A stretch of DNA of 64,000 nucleotides from Lactobacillus intestinalis (lineage in GTDB: Bacteria > Bacillota > Bacilli > Lactobacillales > Lactobacillaceae). The position numbers and the translations under genes were made by a program. The stretch lies in assembly GCF_024397795.1 (NCBI RefSeq), contig NZ_CP072983.1, positions 1,054,001 through 1,118,000 on the forward strand. Direction: 5' to 3'. The stretch's first letter is position 1; each line of letters begins with the position of its first letter. The notes under the pieces are model-generated. The model saw nothing but the letters and a program-made list of their open reading frames with translations, was not told the DNA's origin and did not search any database. Of this stretch, positions 20,787 to 27,909 are shown piece by piece.

Positions 20787-21016
20787 TAAAAAAAGTCCTA
20801 GACATATTGTCTAGGACGATTTACTAACCGCGGTACCACCTATTAATTAAGCAAACTTTGCTTCTCTTAATAACGCGATAACGGTGCTGAAGTGTCCGGA
20901 TTAGCCTACTCTTGTTTTCAGCTAATCAGCGAATCAAGCTACCAATCAACTTTCGGCCTCTCAGCAAGCTGGCTTTTCTCTGTTAATAAAGTTGATACCT
21001 CTTGATCATTGCTTTG
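20787..21016 (-). promoter_or_regulatory. T-box riboswitch, tRNA-Val, before valS
   Basis: The T-box core AGGTGGTACCGCGG is at 20841-20828 (minus strand). The terminator hairpin is a 10-bp stem at 20795-20817 followed by seven T residues. Stem I lies at about 20895-21012; pairing of ATCAACTTT with AAAGTTGAT leaves an internal loop whose 3' strand reads GGTAGC, giving specifier GTA (valine) at 20942-20940. A TATAAT at 21028-21023 is the likely -10 box. Uncharged tRNA-Val pairing at specifier and T-box favours the antiterminator, raising valS-folC expression. Confidence 0.93.
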
Positions 21017-21092
21017 ATTATGATTATAGCATTTTAAATAGGAAGAAAAAAGATGCAAAATTTACAAAATGGTAAAGATTAATCCTAAATAC

Positions 21093-21126
21093 AAAAATGG
21101 AGCCTTCTCAAGTGAAAACTCCATTT
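21093..21126 (-). terminator. Intrinsic terminator after frameshifted SLAP gene
   Basis: AAATGGAG pairs with CTCCATTT (21095-21102 and 21119-21126) around a 16-base loop, with a T-run on the minus strand. It ends the transcript of the gene at 21176-21864. The rest of 20775-21175 is accounted for by the T-box and its promoter; I see nothing else there. Confidence 0.75.
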
Positions 21127-21175
21127 CGTAGGGTAGAAATTTTCTTTTAAAACTAAAATTTGAAATCTAAAATTA

Positions 21176-21864
21176 CTATCTTAAGTTTAACTTGCTTGCT
21201 GGAATCCAATTATTGGTCCAAGCAATCTTGTAGTATGTTTTGCCATTAATGGTGAGTTTTTCGTTAAAGCTGTAAACATGCTTCCCGTTTACGTAATGAT
21301 TATTAAATTTACCAGAGCGATGTTGCCTTTTACACTAGTCTTAACATTAACAGCACTAGTAGTCAACTTAGCATTAGCAACCTTAACAAATTCGTTCTTG
21401 CCGACTTGGTAGAAATTATTGCCCTTAATAGTGGCAATTTTTGCATTCTTAAAAGTCTTGCCACGTTTAAGAAGCTTAAAATTAAGACCACTTCTAATAG
21501 CCTTTCCTTGCTTATTATAAACAAAGGCATTGTGAGTTAAGTGAATCGTCTTTTTTAAACTCTCTTTCTTAGACACAATCTTCTGCCTAAGAGCTTCAGT
21601 CTTTACAATTTTACTTTTATCTTTTGTAGATAAAGATTGGGCATTTTGCAAAGTTTTATTTACAAGCTCAGTTATTTTGCCATTGTTATCAGAATCAAAT
21701 ACTAAATTATAATCTTTCAAATCAGCAAAGCTGCTGTTTTTTGACTTGTTTGTAGTGTCGGTCAATGTAGCATCCGCTTTTACTTCACAACTTAAATTTA
21801 TTCCTATTAACATGGCAGATGTAAGAGTAACTATTCTACTACCTGTTTTCACTAATTTATTCAT
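21176..21864 (-). pseudogene. SLAP-domain secreted protein, single-base frameshift
   Basis: The frame opens with MNKLVKTGSRIVTLTSAMLI and a signal peptide ending near KADA, then about 100 residues of unclassified sequence and a first SLAP-like repeat (residues ~115-165). It stops early at 21289. In another frame the DNA continues as RSGKFNNHYVNGKHVYS and ends with NNWIPASKLNLR, an unmistakable second SLAP repeat like the one in the neighbouring gene. Adding one A to the A4 run at 21328-21331 joins the frames as VKRQHRSGKF and restores a 229-residue protein. SLAP domains bind the cell wall non-covalently. The gene is either broken or mis-sequenced here. Confidence 0.85.
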
Positions 21865-21911
21865 TTTCTCTTATACTTATTTACTTTAATTAATGAGTAC
21901 CTTAATCAATG

Positions 21912-21934
21912 AAAAAAATGCCCATATAGAGCAT
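21912..21934 (-). terminator. Intrinsic terminator after SLAP protein gene
   Basis: On the minus strand ATGCTC pairs with GGGCAT around a TATAT loop (21918-21934), followed by seven T residues. It ends the transcript of the 21948-22733 gene. Confidence 0.75.
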
Positions 21935-21947
21935 CCCTTCCTACCAT

Positions 21948-22733
21948 CTATCTCAAACTTAACTTACCTGCTGGAATCCATTGATTCTTGCCGTAAATCT
22001 TGTAGCAAAGACCCAAGCCGTTAATATTCTTCTTTTGGTTTAAACGGTAAGTGTGGTGGCCATAAATGTAGTGCTTGCTAAATCTGCCAGTTGAAGTATA
22101 AGTTCTCACTCTGCTGTTACGCTTGATAGTGTTCACGTAGCCTTTTGCACTAAAGCTTGCTGAAGCTGGTTTGGTTTCAGTTACGTGAACCGGAACTAGG
22201 AGAATAACATCATCTGCTCCTTCCTGGGCAGAGGCAAATGCATCAGTGATCAATTCACTTTCAGGCAGGTAAGGATTTTGACTAACGTATATATAGTTTC
22301 CTTTTCTTGGAATACCTCCCAAAGTAAATCTCAAAGCAGCAACATAACTATGACCACTTTTAAGTGATTGTTTCCACTTTAATACTTGGCCGAAATCCGG
22401 ACGTCCCTCATCGTCGGCATTATAAACGCTCATTGATGTCAGTTTAGATACATGTCCATAATTTGAAGTTACGTCTTTAACTCGTTTCTTCGATAGACTA
22501 GCTACAGTTTCACCTGGATAAGCCGTTAAGTATGGCGTCTTTTTAGTTAATTTAATTAAGGTATAAAATTCATTCTCAGTATCTGAAGAATCATAATAAT
22601 CCTTCATCAAGTCCTTAGAACTCATCTCTGCAGCACTTACAGTTTGAGTAGTAGCAATACTAGTAGTAACAGTGGCAATTGGTGCAACAGCTAAAAGTGC
22701 TGAAGCAGCCATAACAGCTAAACGTTTCTTCAT
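21948..22733 (-). CDS. Secreted protein with C-terminal SLAP domain
   Basis: A 261-residue exported protein. Signal peptide MKKRLAVMAASALLAVAPIA continues to a likely cleavage after VSAA. The central part (about 40-190) is unclassified. The C-terminal ~60 residues form a SLAP repeat (VNTIKRNSRVRTYTSTG then FSKHYIYGHHTYRLN and the closing QWIPAGKLSLR), the non-covalent cell-wall anchor of S-layer proteins in lactobacilli. The ATG at 22733 follows TTGGAGGATATAATT; the longer frame from 22763 lacks a ribosome site. Role beyond surface display is unknown. Confidence 0.8.
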   Translation of the reverse strand: MKKRLAVMAASALLAVAPIATVTTSIATTQTVSAAEMSSKDLMKDYYDSSDTENEFYTLIKLTKKTPYLTAYPGETVASLSKKRVKDVTSNYGHVSKLTSMSVYNADDEGRPDFGQVLKWKQSLKSGHSYVAALRFTLGGIPRKGNYIYVSQNPYLPESELITDAFASAQEGADDVILLVPVHVTETKPASASFSAKGYVNTIKRNSRVRTYTSTGRFSKHYIYGHHTYRLNQKKNINGLGLCYKIYGKNQWIPAGKLSLR

Positions 22734-22816
22734 ATAATTATATCCTCCAAAATCTTTTAACATTAAGCTAATAAAAATTACTCTTTTATATTAATCTGCT
22801 CCTGCACAAAATTCTC

Positions 22817-22840
22817 AAAATCTGCAATATCGAAGATTTT
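22817..22840. promoter_or_regulatory. Candidate operator, 24-bp dyad (copy 1)
   Basis: A 24-base element of the form AAAATC-N12-GATTTT lies about 85-105 bases before the SLAP gene start. It matches the element at 34746-34769 at 21 of 24 positions. Its position upstream of a start and its repetition before an rgg gene suggest a shared operator; this is inference. Confidence 0.35.
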
Positions 22841-22849
22841 TCTCAACAA

Positions 22850-22873
22850 AAAAGAATGCTCCTTTTCGAGCAT
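22850..22873 (-). terminator. Intrinsic terminator after GDPD gene
   Basis: On the minus strand GATGCTC and GAGCATT pair (22856-22873 region) around a 6-base loop, followed by TCTTTTTT. It ends the glycerophosphodiesterase transcript. Confidence 0.75.
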
Positions 22874-22888
22874 CCCTCAATCACATTT

Positions 22889-24094
22889 CTACTTCACAAT
22901 CTTCACATCTTGAGCCTCAATCCATTGATTACCACCCAAATTATATGCTGAATGACCGGCATTTTTATAAACTGCAAAATAATGCCACTGACTGTTATCA
23001 CGAAGCTGGCGTCCCGCATTATCTTCACAATTCGCATCCCCATAAATCGGCGTAGTTTTCACTGTCATTACCAGGCCATTTTGCACACGAGGAGCAATCG
23101 CAACAGCTCCCTTATTATACTTAACAAAGTTGCCGTTGATCCATAAATCATCTCCTAAGCAATACCACAAATTACCATTCTCTGAAGCAATCTGGGTAAA
23201 CTGACGCAAAGCATCAGCCTGCAAACGCACACCGGAATATTGACGGCGTTCGCCATATCCCTTATACACACTCACAGGACAATTTTCAAAGCTTTTCACA
23301 TAAAGTTGCCCTTGAATCTTCTTCGGCGCAAAGTTTCTATTATTAAAAACTGTCCCCCACTGATTTTGAGGATCAACTTTTGCCAAACGATTCGGATAAT
23401 CGGTCAAAATTCCATCTACGTGATGATTTGCTTGATAAAATTTCATCGCACGATCACTGTTAACGCCCCACAAAAGGTACTTCTTACCATGATCTTTTAA
23501 ATAATTAGCAGCTTCATGACTATAAAGGCCACTGGCATAATATTGGTTATCGCCGATTTCACGGTAATCACCACCAAGCTGAGTTCGCGGAATATCAGGC
23601 GCAAGTTTAGCTAGTTTTTTGAGCGAATCTAAAGAAAATGACTCAAGCAAAACACGATTATTCAAATGATATTGTTTAATCAAGTCTACTAGGGGCTTTT
23701 CCATGCTCGTTCCATCGTTGACGCGCGTTTCAATCATAAATTTCAAGCTAGGATCTGCTTGATATCTCTGGAAGATTTCCTTCAAACTATGGATTGGCTC
23801 GCCACTTTGATTGTGGTAATCAATTAAATCCGCATATTTAGACCTAGGGATCGATTTATCTACGCCAAACACGCGACTTAAATTATCATCATGACTCACA
23901 ACTAACACCCCATCTTTAGTCTCTTGTAAGTCAAGTTCGAGATAATTTGCTCCTTCAACAGCAGCATGATCATAAGCTTCAAAACTATGCTCGGCATACT
24001 TGCCCAATTCATTATCTCCCCGGTGGGCAATATTGGTAAAACCAAACAAAAACGGCAACGCTAAAAATAGCAAGCCCAACTTTTTTACTTTCAT
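22889..24094 (-). CDS. Exported glycerophosphodiester phosphodiesterase with SLAP-like tail
   Basis: A 401-residue two-part protein. After a signal-like hydrophobic N-terminus (MKVKKLGLLFLALPFLFGF) comes a GDPD domain (about 21-250) with AHRGD (His24), the metal pair Glu53/Asp55 in LELDLQE and His68 in VVSHDD. These enzymes release alcohols from glycerophosphodiesters. The last ~145 residues resemble wall-binding repeats, ending AYNLGGNQWIEAQDVKIVK like SLAP proteins. It may act on lipoteichoic acid or lipid-derived diesters at the surface (inference). The ATG at 24094 follows GTGAGG; the longer frame starts inside the preceding terminator. His24 lies unusually close to the signal sequence. 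Confidence 0.82.
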   Translation of the reverse strand: MKVKKLGLLFLALPFLFGFTNIAHRGDNELGKYAEHSFEAYDHAAVEGANYLELDLQETKDGVLVVSHDDNLSRVFGVDKSIPRSKYADLIDYHNQSGEPIHSLKEIFQRYQADPSLKFMIETRVNDGTSMEKPLVDLIKQYHLNNRVLLESFSLDSLKKLAKLAPDIPRTQLGGDYREIGDNQYYASGLYSHEAANYLKDHGKKYLLWGVNSDRAMKFYQANHHVDGILTDYPNRLAKVDPQNQWGTVFNNRNFAPKKIQGQLYVKSFENCPVSVYKGYGERRQYSGVRLQADALRQFTQIASENGNLWYCLGDDLWINGNFVKYNKGAVAIAPRVQNGLVMTVKTTPIYGDANCEDNAGRQLRDNSQWHYFAVYKNAGHSAYNLGGNQWIEAQDVKIVK

Positions 24095-24107
24095 ATCTAT
24101 CCTCACG

Positions 24108-24136
24108 AAAAAACACCGGGACATGCTTCCCAGTGT
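24108..24136 (-). terminator. Intrinsic terminator after small SLAP-like gene
   Basis: ACACCGGG and CCCAGTGT pair (24113-24120 and 24129-24136) around ACATGCTT; six T residues follow on the minus strand. It ends the 24145-24552 gene just before the GDPD start. Confidence 0.8.
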
Positions 24137-24144
24137 CTTAATTT

Positions 24145-24552
24145 TTACTCATCAATGCCAAGCTTTTTGTTCCAAGCTGGATTCTTAACGCTGTTCCTAT
24201 TCACCTTGTGGTGTTTACGCATTTTCTTTAAAGAAGAAACCTTTACGTATTGGTTATCGCCAATTTGGTAATACTTTTCACCGTTGATCTTGATGATCTT
24301 AGCGTTATTCCACAATTGAATATTCTTACCCTTTTTAAAGTATACGTAACGATAATTGCTTACAGCGAAATTACCATCTTTATCATAAACAAAGATCAAA
24401 CGTGGAGCGCATTTAGTCTTCATTTTGTTTCTCTTAGTTGCTTGAACTGCAGGTTTTGAGGTATCAGCTTGTACAACATTACTTGAGACAACAGGTGCTA
24501 AGGCTAACATTGCTGCAAAAGCCACTCCACCGAGCTTAATAGTCTTTTTCAT
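24145..24552 (-). CDS. Small secreted protein with one SLAP-like repeat
   Basis: A 135-residue exported protein: signal peptide MKKTIKLGGVAFAAMLALAP with likely cleavage after VQA, then one SLAP-like repeat (about 50-110, PRLIFVYDKDGNFAVSNYRY and KKGKNIQLWNNAKIIKINGEKYYQIGDNQYVKVSSLKK) and a basic tail. The repeat resembles that of the frameshifted gene at 21.2-21.9 kb. Start ATG at 24552 follows GAGGGG; the upstream ATG at 24561 abuts that site. Probably wall-associated; function unknown. Confidence 0.75.
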   Translation of the reverse strand: MKKTIKLGGVAFAAMLALAPVVSSNVVQADTSKPAVQATKRNKMKTKCAPRLIFVYDKDGNFAVSNYRYVYFKKGKNIQLWNNAKIIKINGEKYYQIGDNQYVKVSSLKKMRKHHKVNRNSVKNPAWNKKLGIDE

Positions 24553-24600
24553 TCTCAACATCCCCTCATAATTAGACTCTGTGTTTCTACATCTATTTTA

Positions 24601-24627
24601 TAATATTTCGCCAACTTTTTCAGTCAA
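24601..24627 (-). promoter_or_regulatory. Promoter of small SLAP-like gene
   Basis: On the minus strand TTGACT (24627-24622) and a TATTATAAA stretch around 24607-24599 form a sigma-A-like promoter with 16-18 bp spacing, about 50 bases before the start. Confidence 0.5.
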
Positions 24628-24649
24628 AAATACAACTTTTTGAGAAGTT

Positions 24650-25384
24650 CTACTTGTCAAAATCACGCAGAATTTGACTTAAAAGATCAACTATTTTTTC
24701 ATTGGTAGAGACTAAATTATAGTTGTTCATCGCTGCTAAATTAGGCTTTTGATCTTGATAATCTTCTCCTTGCAAATCAATGATGTGTGGGGTAAAAAGC
24801 TCATTTCCGGTAGTTTCCAAGTATGTTTCATAGGCTAAATCTAGCATAGTAATCAACTCGAATCTTGTTAAAATCTCATCGATAAAATAGCTTTCTACTT
24901 CTAACCAATTTGCAAGCTGGTTTACGGTAAATTCGGGCTTTTGAGACACTTTTTTCACTTGAGTATGATTTAAATAAGCATTCACCTTAGCAATTAATTG
25001 AGGAGAAAAATGTGTCTTAGAATCATTAATCAATTGAAGAAGCACATGGTCACTTTTAATTAAAGAAGCTAAAACCTGATTATCCTTCTTGCTTGGAAAC
25101 TCCCCAGCTTCATAAATTGCAATCAACTGCGGATTCAACTTAGTCAATTCACCCAATTCTTCCTGAGTAAGTCCTATCTTTGTTCGATAATCTTTTATTT
25201 TCTGGGGAGTAAGCAATCCCATATCAATGCGATATTGACTGCGGGCCATTTCGGCAGCGCGGTCATCTAATTCAAGATCAGCCAAAATTTCATGGGTTTC
25301 ATTATCAAATAAAGCAGGCGCTGTTATGCGGTATTCTCGTCCATTAATGATATAAGTTGTTGTAAAGTTCTTTTGATAAGCCAT
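24650..25384 (-). CDS. MqsA-like HTH antitoxin, zinc finger absent
   Basis: A 244-residue protein encoded just after an MqsR-like toxin gene. Residues 1-55 (YIINGREYRITAPALFDNETHEI) align with the N-terminal part of YgiT/MqsA antitoxins, but the CxxC pairs that bind zinc are missing. Residues ~58-110 form an XRE-type helix-turn-helix (MGLLTPQKIKDYRTKIGLTQ, then ELGELTKLNPQLIAIYEAG). The C-terminal ~110 residues, which smaller antitoxins lack, are unclassified. It probably neutralises the toxin and represses the pair. Toxin-first order is typical of mqsRA. Twelve bases separate the genes. Confidence 0.7.
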   Translation of the reverse strand: MAYQKNFTTTYIINGREYRITAPALFDNETHEILADLELDDRAAEMARSQYRIDMGLLTPQKIKDYRTKIGLTQEELGELTKLNPQLIAIYEAGEFPSKKDNQVLASLIKSDHVLLQLINDSKTHFSPQLIAKVNAYLNHTQVKKVSQKPEFTVNQLANWLEVESYFIDEILTRFELITMLDLAYETYLETTGNELFTPHIIDLQGEDYQDQKPNLAAMNNYNLVSTNEKIVDLLSQILRDFDK

Positions 25385-25395
25385 AATAATATCCT

Positions 25396-25689
25396 TTAGT
25401 AATAATTAATATGAAAACTGATAAACACTACTTTATGAAAATGGTTGATAAATACAAACTTAATGTAGTATACATGCCCATCAATAGTTTTGAAAACCCA
25501 AACGAACTGCATGGGATTATTGCGATTGGGTTCATGCTTAACAAAATCGCGAATTGATAATTGTTTGACGACCTCTTTCACTACAGGGATTGAAATTGGA
25601 ATAGCCATTTTCTTCTTTCTATTAACAAGTTGAAAATTATCATGTCTCACTAAAAACTTCAATCGTGCTAGTGCTTCGGCAGTGTCCAT
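25396..25689 (-). CDS. MqsR-family mRNA interferase toxin
   Basis: A 97-residue protein with the MqsR layout: N-terminal helices (ALARLKFLVRHDNFQLV), LSIRDFVKHEP, then the C-terminal sheet QFVWVFKTIDGHVYYIKFVF and HKVVFISFHI. MqsR toxins are RelE-fold ribonucleases that cut mRNA at specific sequences. Start ATG follows GAGGGGAG. The antitoxin gene lies 12 bases downstream. Identification rests on motif pattern and gene pairing; activity is not shown. Confidence 0.72.
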   Translation of the reverse strand: MDTAEALARLKFLVRHDNFQLVNRKKKMAIPISIPVVKEVVKQLSIRDFVKHEPNRNNPMQFVWVFKTIDGHVYYIKFVFINHFHKVVFISFHINYY

Positions 25690-25709
25690 TTCACTCCCCT
25701 CTTTCTAGT

Positions 25710-25731
25710 AAAGCGCTTTTTCTTCAGTATA
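25710..25731 (-). promoter_or_regulatory. Promoter -10 and palindromic operator of the TA pair
   Basis: TATACT (25731-25726, minus strand) is a good -10 box, and the perfect 10-bp palindrome AAAGCGCTTT (25710-25719) lies just downstream, 21 bases before the toxin ATG. An autorepression operator over the transcription start is usual for toxin-antitoxin operons. No clear -35 box is seen. Confidence 0.5.
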
Positions 25732-25754
25732 GCATGTAAGAAATTTAGCCTAAA

Positions 25755-25783
25755 CAAAAAGCAACTTAGATTTCTAAGCTGCT
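25755..25783 (-). terminator. Intrinsic terminator after interrupted secreted-protein gene
   Basis: AGCAACTTAG and CTAAGCTGCT pair (one mismatch) around ATTT, with a T-rich stretch on the minus strand. It is the original terminator of the gene now split by the IS element. Confidence 0.75.
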
Positions 25784-25792
25784 TAATTGTAA

Positions 25793-25945
25793 TTAGTATT
25801 TTTTGGCCAATCTCTTGGATTTGAAGTATTTAGTATTTTCTGCTTTATTCCCAGGAGTTTTAAGGTACATTACTTTTTTGCCCTTAATTTTCATAGTGCG
25901 AGGTTGGAACAAATCCCACTTTGGTGTGTAATTCCAATGCCATGG
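25793..25945 (-). pseudogene. 3' fragment of IS-interrupted secreted-protein gene
   Basis: The 3' part of a gene, 51 codons reading PWHWNYTPKWDLFQPRTMK and ending FKSKRLAKKY, followed by its terminator. It has no start or ribosome site of its own; the frame only appears open because it continues into the right end of the TnpB element. Its 5' part is at 27470-27841 on the other side of the element. The style (short, basic, ending SKRLAKKY) matches small exported lactobacillar proteins. Confidence 0.75.
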
Positions 25946-26110
25946 ATCAACTACCCTAGAATAAATTCTAGGGTTTGCAGCTCTCATCTATTTTTACTAG
26001 ATAGCGGTTATAGCGTCTTGCGACTTCCGCCTCCGAGGCTGCATCGTCGGGTAGTTGACGATACCCGTTTACCTGCCAAGTTTACTCGGCAGATCTTAAT
26101 TTAGTAAATT
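25946..26110 (-). ncRNA. Predicted omega/reRNA scaffold of TnpB element 1
   Basis: TnpB proteins use a guide RNA made from the 3' end of their own gene and the element right end. Here the region from the tnpB 3' end through the right-end hairpin is GC-richer than its surroundings and full of pairing, for example TCTGCCGAGT with ACTTGGCAGG around 26070-26095. The guide would begin at 25945 and read into the interrupted gene. Extent is inferred from element structure. Confidence 0.4.
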
Positions 26111-27323
26111 TAGGTATTTTAACACCTTTATGGTACTGTTCGCCCAAGAACTGGATATTCATGGCGGCTAAGCGATCGTCATTGGATTTGTAGCCACACT
26201 TATCACAAATGTAGAGATGCAGCTCATGATTCCGGTTCTCCTTGCGGATCCTTCCGCACTTAGGACAGCGCTGGCTGGTAAATCTTGGAGAAACTTTAAC
26301 AACAGTTGAAGAATTCAAATTAGCCTTGTAAGCTAAAAACTGCTCAAACTGGTAAAAAGTCCAAGAAACCATTTCATAGCGACGCTTTTTGGCAGCTTTC
26401 TCAGTCACAAAGCGGACGTTGACTAAATCTTCTAAAGCAAAGATAGTATTAGGACCGTAATGGTTAACGAGTGTCTTGGTGAGACGATGATTAACATCGC
26501 TCATAAAACGGTTCTCTCGCTGACCGATCTTTTTAAGTCTTCGCTTGGCAGACTTAGTGCCTTTGGCTTGAAGCTGAGCACGGAGTTTCTTATATTTGCG
26601 CCTGGTGCACAATACTTTTTGTCCGCTGCAAAGCAGAGTCTGGCCCTGTTCGTCATAGCAGGCAGCCAAAAAGCGCAGGCCGCGATCAATCCCAACGATG
26701 TGCTGGGTTTGCTTTAATTCATATTCAGAAAAGGACGTGGTCGCACTAAGGTGGATATACCAATTATTTTTGAACTGAAGCAGCTTAATTGAGCCAAACT
26801 TCCAACGGCTAGCATCAAGATACTGATCGAAATTTTTGCAGACAAAATCAACTTTCTTTCTCCCCATTAAGGTATTCAAAGAAAGCTGGCTGCTTGTATT
26901 TAAATAAGACCAGTCGCGATTGCGCTGAAGATCAAGCTGAAGACGCTTAAACTTAACTGGACGCCAAAGCCAAGTGAGATCACGCGGAATCTGCGACCAG
27001 ATAGCATGGCCCTGCGCATCTTTTTCCCCAGTATTATAGCGAAACGGTGTTTGCTTCAATTGGGTTTTGATTGTTTTATAGCGGGCAACAACATTTCTGA
27101 TAACCGATTGAGCCATTTGACTTTTGAGCCCAAACAGGTCTCTCAAATCATGATAAAGGGCTTGATTTAGCTGAGAAAATCGAAACTCAAAATCATGGTC
27201 AAAAACATACTGCGAGACGAAATTGCAAGCATCTCTGTATGCAGTCATGGTCTTTATAAAAGCGTGTTCAGTCTGATCATCAATATTAAGAAGCTTGGCT
27301 TTAATCGTTACTGCCTGATCCAA
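26082..27323 (-). CDS. tnpB: TnpB, IS605-family RNA-guided nuclease (element 1)
   Basis: TnpB is the ancestor-like relative of Cas12: an RNA-guided nuclease that cuts DNA beside a short target motif and helps its element persist. The ~413-residue protein has all three RuvC acidic sites: Asp in IVGIDRGL (near 213), Glu in FALEDLVNV (near 298) and Asp in SNDDRLAAMNI (near 383). A four-Cys zinc finger (CPKCG and CDKCG) sits between the last two. The likely start is TTG at 27323, six bases after GGAGGTG; the frame opens at TTG 27338. It appears intact. Confidence 0.88.
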   Translation of the reverse strand: MDQAVTIKAKLLNIDDQTEHAFIKTMTAYRDACNFVSQYVFDHDFEFRFSQLNQALYHDLRDLFGLKSQMAQSVIRNVVARYKTIKTQLKQTPFRYNTGEKDAQGHAIWSQIPRDLTWLWRPVKFKRLQLDLQRNRDWSYLNTSSQLSLNTLMGRKKVDFVCKNFDQYLDASRWKFGSIKLLQFKNNWYIHLSATTSFSEYELKQTQHIVGIDRGLRFLAACYDEQGQTLLCSGQKVLCTRRKYKKLRAQLQAKGTKSAKRRLKKIGQRENRFMSDVNHRLTKTLVNHYGPNTIFALEDLVNVRFVTEKAAKKRRYEMVSWTFYQFEQFLAYKANLNSSTVVKVSPRFTSQRCPKCGRIRKENRNHELHLYICDKCGYKSNDDRLAAMNIQFLGEQYHKGVKIPKFTKLRSAE

Positions 27324-27469
27324 ATTATTCACCTCCAAACAAGCGTTTGAAAGTGATTATATCATAGAAATTAGAGGAGAAAAAGACAAAATATAAAAAG
27401 GCTGAAAGTGCAATTCCTCCTCGGATTAAAATCCGGGGTATCCTTACTTAATCAGCCTAGAAGGAGAAA

Positions 27470-27841
27470 TCAATGAAGAGTAACATATTTACCATCTTCA
27501 AGAAGACTGTAATCCCCGATTAACATATTTTTGGTTATCTTCGTTAAACGATCATATCCCTTTTGTGAATTTTGCTCAGCTGTAGCATTTTCGTCTATTT
27601 GATGATAGACAGTTTTTCCATTAAAAGTATGAACTCCAAAAACAACCTTCTTATGGCGAGCCTTTGAATTATTAGCATACCAAGTTCCACGCCAACTCTT
27701 TGGAAAAGTATACTTCTTTCCTCGACCTGGAACTACCTTATCAGCATGTACAATAGTTGAACTGTTAACCATACTTACTCCCATTGGTGCAATTGCAAAC
27801 AAGGCTGCAGCAATCATCCCAGCTTTAAATGATTTCTTCAT
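27470..27841 (-). pseudogene. 5' part of secreted-protein gene cut by IS element
   Basis: Codes for a signal peptide (MKKSFKAGMIAAALFAIAP, likely cleavage after VHA) and a mature part with the motif FPKSWRGTWYANNSKARHK, a start typical of small lipocalin-like exported proteins. The frame stops at 27470 exactly at the TTGAT left flank of the element. The remainder is at 25793-25945. Rejoined across the element the two parts total 526 bases, one more than a whole number of codons; removing one base near the junction reads KYVTLIDPWHWNYTP and gives 174 residues. Confidence 0.8.
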
Positions 27842-27909
27842 AAATACTCTCTCTTTTTTATTTTCTCCATTATCCTACACTTAATTTTCCCAAAAGTCCC
27901 TTTTTCGTC

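Larger units (their letters stand above)
25946..27468 (-). mobile_element. IS200/IS605-family element, tnpB only
   Basis: About 1.52 kb containing tnpB and no Y1 transposase (tnpA). The left end is preceded by TTGAT (27473-27469 on the minus strand), the kind of pentamer such elements insert behind, and carries an imperfect 8-bp hairpin at 27419-27438. The right end carries the perfect hairpin CCCTAGAATT/AATTCTAGGG at 25954-25973 and ends at or in a second TTGAT (25950-25946). No target duplication is expected or seen. Flanking fragments of one gene mark the insertion. Mobility would need TnpA supplied from elsewhere. Confidence 0.75.

Noticed and set aside
20895..21012. Possible small RNA between valS and the SLAP gene
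   Set aside because: Fully explained by stem I of the valS T-box leader.
25793..25987. 64-codon frame as a separate small gene
   Set aside because: Its first codons lie in the right-end hairpin of the TnpB element and it has no ribosome site; it is the tail of the interrupted gene.
26501..26695. 64-codon frame with several Cys residues within tnpB
   Set aside because: Shadow frame of the TnpB coding sequence; no start context.
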